A stretch of DNA of 64,000 nucleotides from Armatimonadetes bacterium DC (GTDB lineage: Bacteria; Armatimonadota; Fimbriimonadia; Fimbriimonadales; GBS-DC). The translations under genes and the position numbers were made by a program. This document shows, in pieces, positions 52,090-60,660 of this stretch; position 1 is the first letter of the stretch, and the number at the start of each line of letters is the position of its first letter. The stretch spans positions 22,356 to 86,355 of the forward strand of contig LDYB01000009.1 in the NCBI GenBank assembly GCA_001442985.1, given 5' to 3'. The notes beneath the pieces are model-generated. The model worked only from the letters and a program-made list of their open reading frames with translations. It was not told where the DNA came from and did no database searches.

Positions 52090-52545
52090 ATGAACGAGTG
52101 GCTGGAGCAGGTGGAGCAGCTGGCGCAACTGATGGCGCAACGCGGGCTGACCCGACTGGAGATCGAGATTGACGACGCGCGCGTACAGCTGCGCCGCCCC
52201 CCCACGCCCACAACACCCCACGACACCGAGACGATGCCGCCGCTGTTCATGACAGCATTCCCCGCCGAAGCATCCCCTGCAAACGAACCGGAAGAGAGCC
52301 GCTGGACGCCCCCTGCGGTGCTGGAAGTGCGCTCGCCCCTCGTGGGTTACTGTACGCTGGCTCCCATAGAGGTCGGCAAGCGTGTGGAACGGGGTGAAAC
52401 GCTCGCCACCATCGAGGTGCTGGGCATCCCCAACGAGGTGAGCGCGCCCGTGCCCGGCATTCTCCAGGAGTGGGCAGTAGAGAACGGGCAACCCGTCGAG
52501 TACGGTCAGGTGATTGCCCGCCTTCAACCCCTCAGTGAAGAATAG
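52090..52545 (+). CDS. AccB-like biotinyl-domain protein lacking the biotinylated lysine
   Basis: This 151-residue protein has an N-terminal helix, a Pro-rich linker and a C-terminal biotinyl/lipoyl barrel (about residues 78-147). In true biotin carboxyl carrier protein the hairpin reads EAMKM/L with Lys as biotin site. Here it is 'TIEVLGIPNEVSAP', with Gly112 at the Lys position, so it cannot be biotinylated there. Plants have BADC proteins with a similar loss that inhibit acetyl-CoA carboxylase. No accC or accA/D gene is adjacent. A TACAAT 7 nt upstream suggests leaderless expression. Confidence 0.75.
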   Translation: MNEWLEQVEQLAQLMAQRGLTRLEIEIDDARVQLRRPPTPTTPHDTETMPPLFMTAFPAEASPANEPEESRWTPPAVLEVRSPLVGYCTLAPIEVGKRVERGETLATIEVLGIPNEVSAPVPGILQEWAVENGQPVEYGQVIARLQPLSEE

Positions 52546-52556
52546 CGCGCAGCGGG

Positions 52557-52562
52557 TATAAT
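52557..52562 (+). promoter_or_regulatory. -10 box of the UPF0182 gene
   Basis: GGG-TATAAT with a 7-nt gap to ATG 52570 and no Shine-Dalgarno sequence. Confidence 0.6.
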
Positions 52563-52569
52563 CCCCACT

Positions 52570-55332
52570 ATGCTGGAGACGCGCCAGAAACTCACGGTGG
52601 CGCTGGCGATTGCCGCGCTCCTGGTGCTGATGTTTGGGGGAACCCTGATCAATATTTACACCAACCACCTCTGGTTCACGCACGATGTGGGCTACCCCCA
52701 GCTGTTTAGCAAGCAGCTCGGGCTGAAGTGGACGCTGTTCGGGCTGGTGGGGGCTGGGTTTTTCGTGTTCGCGTTTGTGAACCTCTGGATTGCGAATAAA
52801 ATTGCGGGTTCGGTCGAGGAGCCAGAGCTGGTGTTGCGGGGTGGGCGGATTATTCGTATCACGCGCGCGGTGCGGCGGGGCACTTTCTATCTGCTGGTGT
52901 TGGGCACGCTGGTCTTCTCGCTGTTTGTGGGCGCGTCGGCAACCGCCTACTGGAACGACCTGCTCCTGTTCCAGCACGCCCAGACCTTCGGCACAAAAGA
53001 CCCCCTGTTCAATCTGGATATTGGCTTCTATGTGTTTCGGTTGCCGTTTTTATCGTTTGTGGCGGGGTTGCTGGTATTTTGCTTGCTGGTGGTGCTGGTG
53101 GGTGTGGGCGCGTTTTATTATTTCAACCGTGCGCTGGGCTGGCTGGGTGGGATGCCCACCTTCTTGCCTTCCGTGAAGCCACACCTGCTGATTCTGGCGG
53201 CGCTGTTTCTGCTGTCGTTCGCGTGGTATCTGTGGCTGATGCGCTACGACCTCGTTTTCTCGGAGCATGACCAGTTCTTCGGGGCGGGCTACACCGATAT
53301 TCACGCCACCCTGCCGATTTTGAACATTACGGTGTTCGGGCTGTTGGGGGTGGCGTTGCTCTGTCTGATTAGCCTGCGCCCGGGCGCAGGGCTGCTCCTG
53401 CCAATCGGAGGGTTCGCGGTCGTGATGCTGTTCTGGGTTGGGGCGAGCCTGGTTTATCCCTCGTCGATTCAGCAGTTTGTGGTCGTGCCGAACCAGCTGG
53501 AGCGCGAGAGCAAATATATCCAGTACCATCTGGAAGCGACGCGCCGCGCCTACGGGCTGGACCGAATCGCCGTGCGGGTGATGAATGTGCGCTCTAACCT
53601 GACCCCTGATGACCTCAAAGGCGCGGAGGGCACGCTGGCGAACCTGCGCCTGTGGGATTATCGCCCGCTGGGACAGGTCTACAACAGCCTGCAGGCGCTC
53701 AAGCCCTACTATCAGTTCGTGGATATCGATGTAGACCGCTATGAGGTCAACGGCACGCCGCGCCAGGTGCTGCTCTCGGTGCGTGAGCTGAATCTGGAGG
53801 GACTGCCCGCGCAGGCGAAACGCTGGCAGAACCTGCACCTGCTCTACACGCACGGCTACGGCATGGTGATGAGTCCTGTGAACGAAGCCACGCCCGAAGG
53901 TCAGCCGGTGCTGTGGATGCGCGACCTGCCTCCCACCACGCCCGAAGCCATCCCGCTCAAAAACCCTGCGGTCTACTTCGGCGAGAATACCACCGACTAC
54001 GCGATTGTACGCTCTAACCTCAAAGAGCTGGACTATCCCATGCTCACAGGGGAGGGCAGCAGCGAAGAGAATGTCTACACCACCTACGCGGGGGATGGCG
54101 GTATCCCGATTGGCGGCTTGCTGACGCGCCTGTTGTTCGCCATCCGCCTGCAGGACCGCAATATCCTGCTCACGCGCGACCTGAACCCCGAATCGCGCCT
54201 GCTGTGGCGTCGCTCGATTCAGGAGCGCGTGCGTGCCATGTTCCCCTTCCTGCTGTTTGACGATGACGCTTATCCTGTGGTGGCGGATGGCGAAATCATC
54301 TGGATGTACGACGCCTACACCTACACTCGCAACTACCCCTACAGCAAGCCGTTCCTTGTGCGGGATGGGGTTCTGCGCCAGTTCAACTACCTGCGCAACT
54401 CGGTCAAGATTACCATTCACGCTTACACGGGCGAGGTGAACGCCTATATCGCCGACCCGAACGATCCCATCATCCGCGCCTATGCGCAGGCGTTCCCCAA
54501 CACCTTCAAGCCACTGGACGCCATGCCTCCTGCGCTCCGAGCGCACATCCGCTACCCCATAGACCTGTTCCAGATTCAGGCGCGCCTGCTGGAGGTGTAC
54601 CACACCACCGACGCCCGAATCTTCTTCAACAAAGAGGATGTGTGGCAAATCGGGCGCGAACGCCCCACAGGCAACGAGGAAGTGCCGATGGCGCCCTACT
54701 ATGTGATTATGCAACCCCCAGGCGAACAGCGCCCGCGCTACATCCTGACTATCCCCTTCACGCCGCTGAACCGCCCCAATCTGGTGGGCTGGCTGGCAGG
54801 ACACTGCGACCCCGACCGCTACGGCGAACTGGTGCTGTATCGTTTCCCCAAAGAGCGCACGGTCTACGGTCCCAGCCAGATTGAGGCGCGAATCAATCAG
54901 GTGCCCGAAATCGTGCAGCAGATTAACCTGTGGAACCAGCAGGGCACGCAGGTCTTTCGGGGGCACTTGCTGGTGATTCCGCTGGGGAACGCGATGCTCT
55001 ACTTCCGCCCTATCTACCTGCGTGCGGTGGCGGAAGGGGCGATTCCCGAGCTGAAACGGGTGATTTTAGCCAGTGGCGACCGCGTGGTGATGACCGAAAC
55101 GGTGGAGGAGGGCTTGGCGCAGCTGCTGAACATGCGCACGCCCGCCGAGGTTCCCACCACACGCCCCACCGAGCCGACGGCTGCCCCTGCGCCTGCTGAC
55201 CTCAAATCGCTGGCGCGACAGGCGAACCAGCTCTATCGCGAAGCGCAGGACGCCCTCAAAGCAGTCGACTGGGCGACCTACGGCGCGAAGATGAAGGCAC
55301 TGGAAGGCGTTCTCAGGCAGATGGCGCAGTAA
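52570..55332 (+). CDS. UPF0182 (COG1615) large membrane protein
   Basis: The product has 920 residues. About seven hydrophobic helices in the first 300 residues are followed by a 600-residue extracytoplasmic domain. UPF0182-typical elements are 'NLWIANKIAG', 'YPSSIQQFVVVPNQLERESK', 'YIQYHLEATRRAYGLDRIAV', 'TTYAGDGGIPIGGLLTRLLF' and 'RYPIDLFQIQARLLEVYHTT'. The family is widespread but has no established function. A TATAAT lies 7 nt before ATG 52570, suggesting a leaderless mRNA. The C-terminal tail is Ala/Pro-rich with a helix. Confidence 0.88.
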   Translation: MLETRQKLTVALAIAALLVLMFGGTLINIYTNHLWFTHDVGYPQLFSKQLGLKWTLFGLVGAGFFVFAFVNLWIANKIAGSVEEPELVLRGGRIIRITRAVRRGTFYLLVLGTLVFSLFVGASATAYWNDLLLFQHAQTFGTKDPLFNLDIGFYVFRLPFLSFVAGLLVFCLLVVLVGVGAFYYFNRALGWLGGMPTFLPSVKPHLLILAALFLLSFAWYLWLMRYDLVFSEHDQFFGAGYTDIHATLPILNITVFGLLGVALLCLISLRPGAGLLLPIGGFAVVMLFWVGASLVYPSSIQQFVVVPNQLERESKYIQYHLEATRRAYGLDRIAVRVMNVRSNLTPDDLKGAEGTLANLRLWDYRPLGQVYNSLQALKPYYQFVDIDVDRYEVNGTPRQVLLSVRELNLEGLPAQAKRWQNLHLLYTHGYGMVMSPVNEATPEGQPVLWMRDLPPTTPEAIPLKNPAVYFGENTTDYAIVRSNLKELDYPMLTGEGSSEENVYTTYAGDGGIPIGGLLTRLLFAIRLQDRNILLTRDLNPESRLLWRRSIQERVRAMFPFLLFDDDAYPVVADGEIIWMYDAYTYTRNYPYSKPFLVRDGVLRQFNYLRNSVKITIHAYTGEVNAYIADPNDPIIRAYAQAFPNTFKPLDAMPPALRAHIRYPIDLFQIQARLLEVYHTTDARIFFNKEDVWQIGRERPTGNEEVPMAPYYVIMQPPGEQRPRYILTIPFTPLNRPNLVGWLAGHCDPDRYGELVLYRFPKERTVYGPSQIEARINQVPEIVQQINLWNQQGTQVFRGHLLVIPLGNAMLYFRPIYLRAVAEGAIPELKRVILASGDRVVMTETVEEGLAQLLNMRTPAEVPTTRPTEPTAAPAPADLKSLARQANQLYREAQDALKAVDWATYGAKMKALEGVLRQMAQ

Positions 55333-55383
55333 AAACATCCCTCTCCAGCAGGAACTTCCCAGCTCTCAGCGAACTGGCAAACT

Positions 55384-56151
55384 ATGCCAGAAATCGCCCT
55401 ACAACTCTACACGGTACGGGATGATGTCGCCCGCGATTTTGAAGGCACGGTTCGCGCCATTGCACGCATGGGCTATCCCGCGATTGAAACGGGCGGCGCA
55501 CTCGGCAAGCCAGACCCCGCGCTCCTGAAACTGCTGGAAGAGACGGGGCTGGCGGTCGCCGGGCTGGGCTATACGCTGGAGCAAGCCGAATCGGAGCCGG
55601 ATGCGATTGCCGACTACTGCCACGCCCTCCGCTGCCAGTACGCCATCACCTACTGGATTGACGAATCGCAACGACGCACCGCCGACGATTGGCATCGCCT
55701 TGCGGAACGGTTCCAGCGTGCGGGCGAGCAGCTTGCCCAGCGCGGCATCCGATACCTCTATCACCTGCACGGCTACGAGTTCGCGCCCCTCAACGGCAAA
55801 ACGGGCGTGGAGATTCTGCTGGAACACACGAACCCTGCCCACTTCAATCTGGAACCCGACACCTACTGGGTGGAGTACGGGGGTGTGAATGCGGCGGAGT
55901 TCTGTACGCGCTACGCCCACCGAATCCGATGCGTCCACCTTAAGGACTATGTGAGCAAGCCTGAGATGCACGATATCGAAATCGGCGAGGGCGCGATTGA
56001 TATGACCACGATTGTACGGCTCGCCTTTCAGCACAACTGGGATTGGCTGGTGGTGGAACAGGAGCGCTACTTCCGAACGCCGCTGGAGAGCGCGGAGCGC
56101 TGTTTGCACAATCTCAAGCGAATTATCGCACAGGTGCAGGGTCAGATGTGA
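55384..56151 (+). CDS. Sugar phosphate isomerase/epimerase (xylose isomerase-like TIM barrel)
   Basis: This 255-residue single-domain TIM barrel protein has 'EIALQLYTVRDDVARDFEGT', 'GYPAIETGGALGKPDPALLK', metal-binding region 'HYLHGYEFAPL' style ('YHLHGYEFAPLNGK'), 'DTYWVEYGGVNAAEFCTRYA' and 'RCVHLKDYVSKPEM'. This family converts various keto sugars or inositol derivatives, and the actual substrate is unknown. No Shine-Dalgarno sequence is evident before ATG 55384. An FMN oxidase gene follows 14 nt later, suggesting a shared catabolic role. Confidence 0.82.
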   Translation: MPEIALQLYTVRDDVARDFEGTVRAIARMGYPAIETGGALGKPDPALLKLLEETGLAVAGLGYTLEQAESEPDAIADYCHALRCQYAITYWIDESQRRTADDWHRLAERFQRAGEQLAQRGIRYLYHLHGYEFAPLNGKTGVEILLEHTNPAHFNLEPDTYWVEYGGVNAAEFCTRYAHRIRCVHLKDYVSKPEMHDIEIGEGAIDMTTIVRLAFQHNWDWLVVEQERYFRTPLESAERCLHNLKRIIAQVQGQM

Positions 56152-56165
56152 AGGAGGCGACGGCG

Positions 56166-57335
56166 ATGCAAAACGGAATGGAACGCCAGCTGGAGATTTA
56201 TCGCAAGGGGCTGTTTGGGGCGCCCGAAACCTTTCCGCTGACCTATGAGGCGCTGGAGGCGGCGGCAAAAGCGGTTCTCAAACCCGAAGCGTATGACTAT
56301 GTGGCAGGAAGCGCCGGCACGGAAGCCACCGCGCACGCCAACCGCCGTGCGTTCGAACGATGGCAACTTGTGCCACGCATGTTGCGCGACACCGCCCAGC
56401 GCGATTTGAGCGTGGAACTGCTGGGACATCGCTACCCCACGCCGATTATGGTCGCGCCCGTTGGCGTGCAGGGGATTATTCACGAAGAAGGGGAGCTGGC
56501 GGTGGCGCGGGCGTGCGCCAGCCTCGGCGTGCCGATGATTCTCAGCACTGTCTCCTCCTATCCGCTGGAGCAGGTCGCCGAAGTGATGGGGGACGCTCCC
56601 CGCTGGTTCCAGCTCTACTGGAGTCGCAATCATGAGGTGGCAGCCAGTTTCGTCCGCCGCGCCGAGAAGGCAGGCTATCAGGCGATTGTGGTGACGCTGG
56701 ACGCCCATACGCTCGGCTGGCGCCCGCGCGACCTGACTCACGGCTACCTGCCGTTTATGCACGCGCAGGGGTTAGCCAACTACTTTACCGACCCCGTGTT
56801 CCGCTCGATGCTCGCCAGCCCGCCTGAGGAAGACCCCGGTAGTGCGGTGATGCTGTTCGCCCAGATTTTCGGCAATCCCAGCCTCACATGGGACGACCTC
56901 GCCTTTTTGCGCCAGCAGGTGAACCTGCCGATTCTGCTGAAGGGCATTCTGCACCCTGACGACGCAGTGGAAGCGCTCCGATACGGTGTGGATGGCATTA
57001 TCGTCTCCAATCACGGCGGGCGTCAGGTGGATGGCTCCATCCCCGCGCTGGAGGCGTTGCCTTATATTGTGGAGGTGGTGGAAGGGCGCGTGCCCGTGCT
57101 GTTCGACAGCGGGATTCGGACAGGCGCGGACGCCATCAAAGCGCTGGCGCTGGGCGCAGACGCCGTGCTGCTGGGACGCCCGATTATGTGGGCGCTTGCA
57201 ATCGGCGGCGAGGAGGGCGTGCGCACCTATCTGCGCAACTTTATCGCGGAGTTTGACCTGACGCTGAGCCTGTGCGGCGTGCGCTCTATTGCGGAGCTGG
57301 ACGGCAGCCTGCTCTTCTCGGCGAGCGGGGTATAA
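56166..57335 (+). CDS. FMN-dependent alpha-hydroxy acid oxidase (lactate 2-monooxygenase-like)
   Basis: The 389-residue FMN barrel enzyme oxidises L-lactate or similar 2-hydroxy acids. Visible are 'PIMVAPVGVQGIIHEEGELA' and 'VVTLDAHTLGWRPRDLTHGY', the latter typical of lactate 2-monooxygenase relatives. The 'ISNHGGRQVD'-type catalytic His is in 'IIVSNHGGRQVDGSIPALEA', and FMN-phosphate binding is 'VLFDSGIRTGADAIKALALG'. AAGGAGG precedes ATG 56166. The stop is interleaved with the next gene's TATAAT box, so the following gene is transcribed separately. Confidence 0.87.
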   Translation: MQNGMERQLEIYRKGLFGAPETFPLTYEALEAAAKAVLKPEAYDYVAGSAGTEATAHANRRAFERWQLVPRMLRDTAQRDLSVELLGHRYPTPIMVAPVGVQGIIHEEGELAVARACASLGVPMILSTVSSYPLEQVAEVMGDAPRWFQLYWSRNHEVAASFVRRAEKAGYQAIVVTLDAHTLGWRPRDLTHGYLPFMHAQGLANYFTDPVFRSMLASPPEEDPGSAVMLFAQIFGNPSLTWDDLAFLRQQVNLPILLKGILHPDDAVEALRYGVDGIIVSNHGGRQVDGSIPALEALPYIVEVVEGRVPVLFDSGIRTGADAIKALALGADAVLLGRPIMWALAIGGEEGVRTYLRNFIAEFDLTLSLCGVRSIAELDGSLLFSASGV

Positions 57336-57336
57336 T
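57331..57336 (+). promoter_or_regulatory. -10 box of the SIS-domain gene
   Basis: GGGG-TATAAT overlapping the stop codon of the upstream gene, 7 nt before ATG 57344 and with no Shine-Dalgarno sequence. Confidence 0.6.
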
Positions 57337-57343
57337 CGGCGTT

Positions 57344-58387
57344 ATGAGCGCGTACCGCATGCACGCCGAGATTCACGAGCAGCCAGAGGTTCTGCGGCGG
57401 ATTGCCGTCAGCGAGTGGGATACGATTCAAGATGTCGCGCGCACTATCCGCCAGCATGGGGTGCGCTATGTGATTCTGGCGGCGCGGGGCACTTCCGACC
57501 ACGCGGCGCAATATTTCAAGTACCTGTTTGAGATTGAAAACGGCATTCCCTGCGGGCTGGCAGCGCCGTCGGTGGTGACGCTCTATCGGGCGCGGCTGAA
57601 TCTGGAGGGCGCGCTGGTGGTGGGGATTTCGCAATCAGGTCAGGCGCCCGATGTGATTGAGTATCTGAACCATGCGCGGGCGCAGGGCGCGCTCACTTTA
57701 GCCATCACGAACGACCCGAAGTCGCCGCTGGCGCAGGCAGCGGAACTCGCGCTGGAGCTACACGCAGGCGAGGAGCGCGCCGTCGCCGCCACCAAAACCT
57801 ACACCGCCACCCTGAGCGTGATTTACCTGCTCTCCGAAGCGCTCAAAGACAACGCCAGCGCCCCTGAAAGCCTTACGACAACCGCCGAACAGGTGCAACA
57901 AACCCTGGCTCTGGACGCGACGATTGAGGCTGTAGTGGATCGCTACCGCTACATGCGCGAATGCGTGGCGCTGGCGCGTGGCATCAATCAGTGTACCGCG
58001 ATGGAGACCGCCCTGAAGCTGATAGAGACCTGCTATGTGCTGTGCAAGCCCTACTCTGTCGCCGATTTTATGCACGGTCCGTTTGCGCTGATAGAGCCGG
58101 GCTTCCCATGCCTGCTGTTTGCGCCCGATGGGGCGACCTATCCCACAGTGCTGGAGAGCGCCCGCAAGCTGCGCGAAGGGGGCGCGGAGACCATCACCTT
58201 CGCCCATCAGCCTGAAATTCTGCGGCTGGCGCGCACGCCGATTGAAGTGCCCGTCGCGGTGCCGGAAACGGTCTCGCCGATTGTGTATGCGGTGCTGGGG
58301 CAGCTGTTTGCATACCATCTGGCGCTGGCACGCGACCTGAACCCCGACCAGCCGCGCGGACTCCAGAAGGTAACGCGCACGCTCTAA
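57344..58387 (+). CDS. SIS-domain sugar-phosphate isomerase/deaminase (GlmS C-half/AgaS type)
   Basis: The 347-residue protein corresponds to the isomerase half of glucosamine-6-phosphate synthase without the glutamine amidotransferase half. Two SIS domains are seen, with 'AARGTSDHAAQYFKYLFEI', 'VGISQSGQAPDVIEYLNHA', 'TKTYTATLSVIYLL' and 'FMHGPFALIEPGFP'. It may be an amino-sugar-6-phosphate deaminase or isomerase. It is convergent with rseP and overlaps it by 4 nt at the 3' end. Confidence 0.83.
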   Translation: MSAYRMHAEIHEQPEVLRRIAVSEWDTIQDVARTIRQHGVRYVILAARGTSDHAAQYFKYLFEIENGIPCGLAAPSVVTLYRARLNLEGALVVGISQSGQAPDVIEYLNHARAQGALTLAITNDPKSPLAQAAELALELHAGEERAVAATKTYTATLSVIYLLSEALKDNASAPESLTTTAEQVQQTLALDATIEAVVDRYRYMRECVALARGINQCTAMETALKLIETCYVLCKPYSVADFMHGPFALIEPGFPCLLFAPDGATYPTVLESARKLREGGAETITFAHQPEILRLARTPIEVPVAVPETVSPIVYAVLGQLFAYHLALARDLNPDQPRGLQKVTRTL

Positions 58388-59472
58388 CGGATAAGCTTCC
58401 CCGTAACCAGCTTGTAAATATCCAGCGAAAAGACCGTGATGAAGATTGCCAGCACAATCACCAGTCCGGCAATTTGCACGCGCGCCATCGCTTCGGGGCT
58501 GAGCTTGCGCCGACGCAACGCCTCAATCGTGAAGATGAGCAGATAGCCCCCATCCAGAACGGGGATAGGCAACAGGTTCACCACGCCCAGCATGATGCTG
58601 AACATCGCGGCGAAGTCGGCGACCTCCACAAAACCCAGTTGCGCCGCCGCACTCGTCGCGCTTGCGATGGAAATGATACTGCCCACCTCGTGAATGTTGC
58701 CTTTCCCTGAAACTAAGCGATACAGGCTATCGGCAATCCCGAACACAATCCCCACCGAAAGGCGTGCCGCGTGCCCAATCACCGTGCCCAGCGGTTGGGG
58801 GCGACGCTCGGTACGCCATACCACGCCGATTCGCCCAATCTTCTGCACATTCCCTTTTTCGTCGCGCTCTTCCTCAAGGCGCGGCGTGACGGTCAGGGTG
58901 AGGGTCTCGCCTCCGCGGCGCAAGGTGAGCGTAATAGGCTTGTTTGCGCTGGCGCGGATGGTTTTGGATGCGTCTTCAATTGTCTTGACTGGCTTTCCAT
59001 CGATGGCTAACAGCACATCGCCGATACGGATACCCGCCTGCTGTGCGGGGCTATCAGGCTGCACGAAGCGCACCTGCGGAGTCGGCTCGCCGGTGGGTAG
59101 CCCCGCCGTCAAGCCAATCAGCACCAGCAAAATAAACCCGAACAGCACGCTGGCGACAGGTCCTGCCAGCACGGTCAAAAAACGCGCGTGCAGGGGCTTG
59201 GATTGAAAACTCCCCGGAACCGCCTCTTCGTCGGGCATCATGCCTGCAATGCGCACGAAACCGCCCAGCGGCAGCCAGCGAACGGTGTAGACTGTGCCCG
59301 TGCGATCGCGCCACAGCTGCGCCAGCAAGGGACCGATTCCCACAGAGAACTCCTCCACGCGCATGCCGAACCGCTTCGCGACCCACATGTGCCCCCACTC
59401 GTGGGCGACCACCAGCGCGGTGAAGATTCCAACCAGATACAGCCCTACAATCAGTGTGTCTATGCTTATCAT
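58384..59472 (-). CDS. rseP: Site-2 intramembrane zinc protease RseP
   Basis: This regulated-intramembrane-proteolysis enzyme cleaves anti-sigma factors or signal peptide remnants. The 362-residue product has the zinc motif 'VVAHEWGHMWVAKRFG' (HExxH), one PDZ domain ('QPDSPAQQAGIRIGDVLLAI', about 125-200) and the third zinc ligand region 'LLPIPVLDGGYLLIF'. Adjacent ispC overlaps by ATGA, as in many bacteria. A possible substrate is a zf-HC2 anti-sigma-like protein such as the one at 25.6 kb. ATG 59472 has GGAGG upstream. Confidence 0.92.
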   Translation of the reverse strand: MISIDTLIVGLYLVGIFTALVVAHEWGHMWVAKRFGMRVEEFSVGIGPLLAQLWRDRTGTVYTVRWLPLGGFVRIAGMMPDEEAVPGSFQSKPLHARFLTVLAGPVASVLFGFILLVLIGLTAGLPTGEPTPQVRFVQPDSPAQQAGIRIGDVLLAIDGKPVKTIEDASKTIRASANKPITLTLRRGGETLTLTVTPRLEEERDEKGNVQKIGRIGVVWRTERRPQPLGTVIGHAARLSVGIVFGIADSLYRLVSGKGNIHEVGSIISIASATSAAAQLGFVEVADFAAMFSIMLGVVNLLPIPVLDGGYLLIFTIEALRRRKLSPEAMARVQIAGLVIVLAIFITVFSLDIYKLVTGKLIR

Positions 59473-60641
59473 GCTAAGCCTCCGGGTGCAGCGACGCGGC
59501 GCTCCGCCAGCGTCAAAACATATGCCCGCGCCCACTGGTCCGCCTCCAGAATCGTCTCCAGAGTCGGCTGCTGGGGCGTATGCGCCTGCATCGTTTGTTC
59601 CACGAATGAAGCGATTGCCGTGAAGGGAATCTGTTCCTTCAGGAACAGATGTACGGCGACCTCGTTCGCGGCGTTCAGCACGGTGGGCATCGTACCCCCT
59701 ATTCGCGCCGCCTCATATGCCAGACGCAGGCACGGAAACCGCTCCATTTCGGGCGCTTCAAAAGTCAACTGTGAAACTTTACGCAAATCGAGGCGGGGGA
59801 GTTCCGTGTCCACGCGCTCAGGGTAGAGCAGGGCATACTGAATCGGCAGGCGCATATCGGGCACGCTCAGCTGGGCAATCACCGAGCCGTCCACAAACTC
59901 CACCAGCGCATGCACGATGCTCTGGGGATGGATCAGCACTTCAATCTTTTCCAGCGGCAGGTCAAACAGCCACTGCGCCTCGATGACCTCCAGCCCCTTG
60001 TTCATCATCGTTGCCGAATCGACGGTGATTTTGGCGCCCATGTTCCAGTTGGGGTGCTGAAGCGCTTCCTGCACGGTAATCTGGTCAAAGGTCTCAAGAG
60101 GGCGCTTGAGAAAGGGTCCCCCCGAAGCGGTGAGGATGAGGCGTGCTATCTGGTGGGGTTCGGCGCCCCGCATGGCTTGCCATGCGCCCGAATGCTCGCT
60201 ATCGATGGGGATGAGGGGCGTGCCGGTGCGTCGTGCGGTCTCCATCACAATTGCGCCGCCGCCCACCAGCACCTCTTTGGTGGAAAGCGCGACGGTTTTG
60301 CCATGCTCCAGCGCGGTAAGCGTTGGCAAAAGCGCAATCATGCCTGCCAGCGCCACCACGACGAGATCCACCTCTGGCTTGCACACCATTTCACACAGAC
60401 CTTTTACCCCCCTGTAAACGGGCAGTCGCTTGCCCTGAGGAGTCACCACCAGCTCTGGAGCGTCTTCACGGAGCAATCCCAGCATCGTGGCGCCAAAAGC
60501 GTCCGCCTGCTCCAGCAACAGGGCGAGATTGTTGTGCGCGGCTAACCCCACCACCTGAAAGCGCTCGGGCAGACGACGCACCACATCGAGGGTCTGCTGT
60601 CCGATGGAACCTGTGGAACCCAGTATAAGCAGGCGCTTCAT
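59469..60641 (-). CDS. ispC: 1-deoxy-D-xylulose 5-phosphate reductoisomerase
   Basis: IspC (DXR) catalyses the committed step of the MEP isoprenoid pathway. The 390-residue product has NADPH-binding 'LILGSTGSIGQQTLDVVRRL', then 'ALSTKEVLVGGGAIVMETAR', 'PIDSEHSGAWQAMRG', 'TASGGPFLKRPLETFDQITV' and 'ITVDSATMMNKGLEVIEAQW'. The start ATG lies 8 nt after TATAAT (minus strand, 60650-60655), suggesting a leaderless transcript shared with rseP. Confidence 0.95.
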   Translation of the reverse strand: MKRLLILGSTGSIGQQTLDVVRRLPERFQVVGLAAHNNLALLLEQADAFGATMLGLLREDAPELVVTPQGKRLPVYRGVKGLCEMVCKPEVDLVVVALAGMIALLPTLTALEHGKTVALSTKEVLVGGGAIVMETARRTGTPLIPIDSEHSGAWQAMRGAEPHQIARLILTASGGPFLKRPLETFDQITVQEALQHPNWNMGAKITVDSATMMNKGLEVIEAQWLFDLPLEKIEVLIHPQSIVHALVEFVDGSVIAQLSVPDMRLPIQYALLYPERVDTELPRLDLRKVSQLTFEAPEMERFPCLRLAYEAARIGGTMPTVLNAANEVAVHLFLKEQIPFTAIASFVEQTMQAHTPQQPTLETILEADQWARAYVLTLAERRVAAPGGLA

Positions 60642-60649
60642 CTGCAGGG

Positions 60650-60655
60650 ATTATA
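60650..60655 (-). promoter_or_regulatory. -10 box of ispC-rseP
   Basis: GGGG-TATAAT on the minus strand, 8 nt before ATG 60641, with no Shine-Dalgarno sequence. Confidence 0.6.
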
Positions 60656-60660
60656 CCCCA

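Noticed and set aside
53050..54966. A 638-residue minus-strand open frame
   Set aside because: It is antisense to the well-recognised UPF0182 protein.
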